Origin: Calocera cornea HHB12733
Lineage: Eukaryota; Basidiomycota; Dacrymycetes; Dacrymycetales; Dacrymycetaceae
DNA length: 64,000 nt
Assembly: GCA_001632435.1 (NCBI GenBank)
Contig: KV423924.1
Span: forward strand, 124,001-188,000
Direction of reading: 5' to 3'
Under the pieces are notes generated by a model. The model did not search any database. It was given only the letters and a program-made list of their open reading frames with translations, and was not told the origin of the DNA. The position numbers and the translations under genes are program-made. Below, one piece after another: positions 59,236 to 64,000 of the stretch. The first letter of the stretch is position 1; each line of letters starts with the position of its first letter.

Positions 59236-62200
59236 ATGGCCACTTCCCGGAAGCGCACTTGGGAGCAGAAATGGGCACACGACAGCGCGCTCTTGCCGTA
59301 TCCTCGCGAGCCGAATGAGACCATGCAGGAGCGGCTCGATCTGTACCTTAGGAGGTGTGTGGGCTGCATAACACCCTTTACCGCGAGCTGATCGGCTTGC
59401 AGACTGGCCCAGGCGACACTCGCAAAGGACTACGACCCTGGCGTGCTCCAGGCAGACGCGATGATCGTCTAGTGCGTCTTGTATTCATGCGTCAGTAGAC
59501 GTCTGTATTGATTGCGATTGCAGCTGGATGTCTCTCAAGTATCCGCTACCTAAAGAGAAGCGAGTCGCGTTGTGCAAGCTATACTATGAGCTTGCTGTGA
59601 CGCCTGGGATGGTGTTCGCGGTTGTGTCTGTGTCCGTCGATCGTTTATCAACGTTAATGAGGTTTGCATGTCGTAACTCGCAAAATATGATACTTGCTGA
59701 TCGTGAAATGCCTAGGTCTAAGAACGACATCACTATTGATGACATCCGACTTCCCTGGAAGCCGATATATACCTACCTCAAGAAGAACACCTTCCTAAAC
59801 CGGCGCCAATTCGAGCTCAAGTGCATCGTCGTCCCACCTCCCGTTCATCATATAGTTGCTGACGTCCTGTAGCTCCCTGCCGCTGCAATTTGGAAACCTT
59901 GCGGAGACGTGCAAGAGGTTCTTCCACCCCATCGAGACGGATGAGATGCTGGACACATTCGTACCTGGGATCATTGGTGCACATCTCGATGTGCGTCTTC
60001 CCACCCAGCCCGTGATCGCTCACTGATCTTCTGTCAGACCATCCTTGAAGCGCAGTACTACATGAGTGCCTTCCTCCCACTTACGCACCCCAGCTCCTGG
60101 CTGCCTATGATCTTCAAGCTCTGGGAAGCGTTCAACTCGAACGTTTGGGACGCACGCACATTCCAAATTCTCTCTCAGCTCGCCGAGCTGCACGTCGACC
60201 CCACCGTCAGCGACCCGAAGCGGGTCCGGGAGATTCCCGATGACGTGCGAGAGGAGGGTGCCGAGCGCGTCGTGTGGGAGAAGGAGCCTGCACCGAAGGG
60301 GGCGTGGAGGGGTATCTATAAGGACGTGGGCATCTTTGATGATGAGCAGTGGAACTTCATGATGATCAAATGCTTGGCTACTATGAGTGCGTGTATCTCT
60401 CCTTCTCTCATAGAGCGTCTGTCAATCTTCCTACTCCCTGTAGGTATTCCTCTGGCAGATACAGTCAGTCTATATGGTTTTGACGAAACAGTCATGGTTC
60501 TGAGCGTGATTCTAGGGTTCACTTGCGACGGGTACCTCCACGGACACCCAGGCTAGCTTCGAGATCGGGAGGCTACCTCCGCCAGTCTGGGAGATCCGTG
60601 AGTTGAGCGTGGGCTCTCACCTGGGCGCGTACTGAATGATTGCAGATTCCCTTGCGCGCATCATCGTGTACTCTATGTCGAAGGACGGACCTGTTTCCGC
60701 TTCATCCGGTTTCTCCACACCCCAAGTATCCACGCCCGGTCCAGCCCACAAGACTAACGGCCTCCTGCGTGACGTATTCAAGCCACCGCAGCCAGTAAAG
60801 CTCAAGACCTACCTGGCGGGCTGCAAAGCGCTCGATTCGTTCGCGCGCCTGATCGTCTCCACCGAGTCTTTCTTTCACCCAAGTAACTCGGGCTCCTGGA
60901 CGGGCAACCTCTCGGCGCTCGTGAGGCACGTGGTGAATCAATTCTCCAAGCGCTGGGCAGAGGAGCAGGATCCGGAGTGCAAGACACCTCCGCATAAAAG
61001 GCTGACTCTGGATATGCGTCGCGAGCTTGTCGTCACTGTCAAGACTGTTGTGCTCCTGGCGATGTTCTCCAAAGATCCCACAATCTTTGACCACGTAATG
61101 AGCACAATCAAGTGTGTCTGTTCGATGGGTAAGGTGTCTGCATATATATGAGAGATACCAAGCTCAAGTGACTGGCAGAGCCCGAAATCATGATCGAGCC
61201 CATATTGGAGCGAGCAGGTGATGCACTGGAGACTCTGACAGAGGTAATAATCGTGTCGTTCGTACTATACCTTAGCTGACTGTTTTGTAGACGGATCGAA
61301 CAACGGCTGTCATTAGCGCCCTGAGCGCTTGCGGACCTGCGCTGGTCACTCGGAGCATCTTTCCTGCTGGCGCAAAGCATCTGTTGACGATTCTAGAGCT
61401 TTGTGTACCCGGTATCGATCTGGTGAGCGCTGGAAATGGCCAGGTCCAGGCAATGGCTAATTCTTATCCAAATTGTAGAACGATCCCACAAAAACAGTGA
61501 GCATGTCTAACCACCATTAAGGAGAAGTTACTGATCCACCGTTTCAGCAATTGACAACTAGCTTCTTGCTTGAGGTTCTGCAACATATCAAGATCGGTGA
61601 TCTTACAGTACCAGAAGTGCCATTGGAGAATGGCGTGGGGGAAAGAGATGAGATGGGAAACATACGCTCACCGACAATGCCGAAAGTCTCATTAGAAGCC
61701 ATCGCTGATGGAGGTGATCCTATCTCGCCGATAATTGAAGTTGTCGGAGAAGATGAAGAAGATAAGCTGCTGCGAGAATCTACATCACGATTCTCCACCT
61801 GGCTGTCAAGCTTCTTTGGCCGCGTCTTCCTGATGATGGACAACCTGCCGGAAGACCCGGAGGGTGCGTCAGAAGGTGGGCACGATTCGGGATCCGAAGG
61901 CGTGTATGTTGATTTCTCATCTAGACCCGTTACTCGAGACGGTATTTGCGGTTTGCAACCAGATTTGCACGCATTTGTCTGATCCCCTGTTTGATTTCGT
62001 GCTCCACCTCGTCTTCGTAAGCATATACTTACCGTTGCCGTCTCACCTAATATTTACTGACGTTCGCGGTTAAGGATTACGTGACTCAAAATGTCCGGCC
62101 AAACGCAGCAGGTAGCATCAATAGTCTCATCGCATGTGTGGCCAATGGCAACCCTCCGAAGACGATGGAGTTGTTCATGCCTCATTGTGAACGTGTTATC

Positions 62201-64000
62201 AGGAATGAGCTTGAAAACGGCGCCAGCTCAATCCGCTCCACACAATGGGGAAATCTCCGATCCTCCGATGCTACCTTCCATTGGAGTAAGTGGGTTTGTA
62301 GCGGTCCTCTCGCACCCTGCTGACCTTGATTGTCAGATGTTGGTCTACTGAGGGGTCTCATGGATGGAAATGGCAGGAGTGTACGACGGCCTAGTTTATG
62401 TTCAGAGCCACTCTGATTCCTTGTCATCAGCTTCTCCCGTATAAGGACCAGCTCTTCTCCTTGCTCCGCCTCCTGCGCGACAAAACATTCTCGAAACATG
62501 GTTACACCTGGACTGGCGAGCTTCTGTCCGACCTCCTTCTTGCGCTGTCCCATACATATCCACAAAATACCTGGTTTGTGAACCGGGATACCTGGGAAAG
62601 CGCCGGTATGCCGCCGCTTTGGTGCTCCCATATACCTTGCTTACATTTCTGTATAGAGTTCAAACTGAACCATCATCGATACTGGGGAAAGAACTACGCT
62701 CCAGAAGACGTTACGGTCGAGGTGAGCCTTACATTTATTTCGTAAATTTTCGCTGTCTCACATACCGTCAGTGGCATGTTCCCAACCAGGAGGAAGTCGA
62801 CTTCTGTCTTCAGATCCTCAGGGAGCTCGTCGAGCCAACATTAATCCTGCTGAAGAAGCTGTTTGAGGAGGGTGTAGTGCGTGACGCCATATGGCGAAAT
62901 GATGTTTGTCGGTGCGTAGCGCCTCTGAGATATTGACGCCATAACTCAAGTGGGACAGACTTCTGTGCTTCGTGCGAAATGGGTTCACCGGCATTCAAAC
63001 GCTATGGAAGGAGATCGTTTCCGAAGAGGAGACAAACGCAGTCTCCGCTGACGGCGACGTATTGTGTGTGGCTATATCTTTACGTCCGCTCATCCTGACA
63101 GCTGTTCAAGGGACGAGATTCCAGAATTCATCACACATGGCAGTCCGATAGAATCGGGCTTTCCACTTGAAGACCCCAAGGATCCCCGATACCAATTTAT
63201 TGCACAATTGAAAGAAAACTTCGGAACTTTTCTTCATACCGCATCTCTCTCTTTGAGGGAGCACGACGACGAGAATGCTGTGGACCCCGTCCAGATGATT
63301 GTAAGATCCTTGTCTTCATGATTATATTCGACTTGACATACCTTGTTGTAGGTATTAGCGATCGCCACTTACTTCCTGGAGTATGGCGAGGCCGCAGAGG
63401 ACTATAAAACCGTGCAAGAGAAATACATGAACGAGAAGCGGGTATGGTTGACGTCGCGACACATCGATGCCGTTCTGACCCCGCGCAGATCGCGCGCCTG
63501 ATTCCCGTGCAAAAGCTCTGGCCACGCATGGTTTGGGTCCGACGGGCACGATTACTGCATGCGGGAAGGTTACGATGGAATAGCTTAGAGAGGCGCCAAG
63601 GCAAACTAGAACGTAACCTTGTCATGGATGTTCTCGAGTGGGGGCTTTGGTCTTTCCCATCAAGTACGCCATTCCATCTACCCGAGGAATTTCTGCAGCT
63701 GACCATGCGTAACAGTCCGAGCGTAAGGTGTTGATGCATCTATCTGCTAGTCCTTGACAAATCCTTCTTTTAGGTCAGCACAAAACACGCTGTCGATGAT
63801 CTGCGTTGGGTTCGATGGCATACGGAATCGATGCTTCCCAACGCTGTATCAAGCTTTGCAACCTGGTGTAGATCCCGATAGGATGAAGGGGGCATTGTAC
63901 ACATTGAATATGCCCAACTTCGGTGTGTTGACAGATGCTCCACGATAAATCCAAGCTAATGTCATGTCAGCCCGATACGCTTGTTCAGGTTTGTACACCA
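59236..64000 (+). CDS. Blm10/PA200-type proteasome activator, 5' part
   Basis: HEAT-repeat protein that caps the 20S proteasome and opens it independently of ATP. The start is MATSRKRTWEQKWAHD at 59236; the gene has many short introns (first ones 59355-59402 and 59472-59523) and continues past the window edge. Family signals: WMSLKYPLPKEKRVALCKLYYEL, ITIDDIRLPWKPIYTYLKK, LAETCKRFFHP, MLDTFVPGIIGAHLD, LPLTHPSSWLPMIFKLWEAFN and WDARTFQILSQLAELH, then HEAT-like stretches to 64000. The usual family length is 1800-2200 residues, so the 3' part is missing here. Exon ends beyond ~60 kb were not all resolved. Confidence 0.88.

Overview
The window is nuclear DNA of a filamentous basidiomycete, almost certainly an Agaricomycete and plausibly a wood decayer. 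The genes are GC-rich and interrupted by many 45-60 nt introns with GTNNGT/CTNAC/AG signals. The products include two secreted copper radical oxidases, a cytochrome P450 and a CSC1-type channel whose family is expanded in these fungi. All exon models below were spliced by eye from reading frame, splice signals and remembered family motifs; no database search was possible.

Layout. 0-9.4 kb is compact and housekeeping-like: the 5' end of a class I histone deacetylase (-), an Argonaute with about 24 introns (+), Mediator subunit MED6 (-), GINS subunit PSF2 (+) and a rhomboid protease (-). 12-21 kb holds the first copper radical oxidase (+), a protein kinase that carries two Zn(II)2Cys6 clusters at its N-terminus (-), and an unrecognised basic protein (+). 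21-35 kb is a rearranged segment. Two arms of about 3 kb (21.0-24.3 and 31.95-34.8 kb) are inverted copies of each other and enclose a 100-N gap, the second copper radical oxidase (+) and a CinA/PncC-type amidase (-). 35.5-42.4 kb holds the CSC1-like channel and an F-box protein (both +). 42.6-52.1 kb contains a second inverted pair, about 1.2 kb GC-rich elements with TATA boxes, flanking a large MIT-domain protein (-) and a small unknown protein (+). 52.4-64 kb holds a P450 (-), a 7TM-like membrane protein (+) and the 5' two thirds or so of a Blm10/PA200 proteasome activator (+), cut by the window edge.

Functional links are modest. HDAC and Argonaute start head to head and could share a promoter region; both are gene-silencing factors. 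The two copper radical oxidases are paralogues that would make extracellular H2O2. The long inverted repeats could in principle give double-stranded RNA for the Argonaute, but that is inference only.

The best candidates for something undescribed are the double-Zn2Cys6 kinase, the cluster of GC-AG introns and an apparent 1-nt exon in the Argonaute gene, and the inverted duplication with a strongly conserved core and a covarying hairpin.
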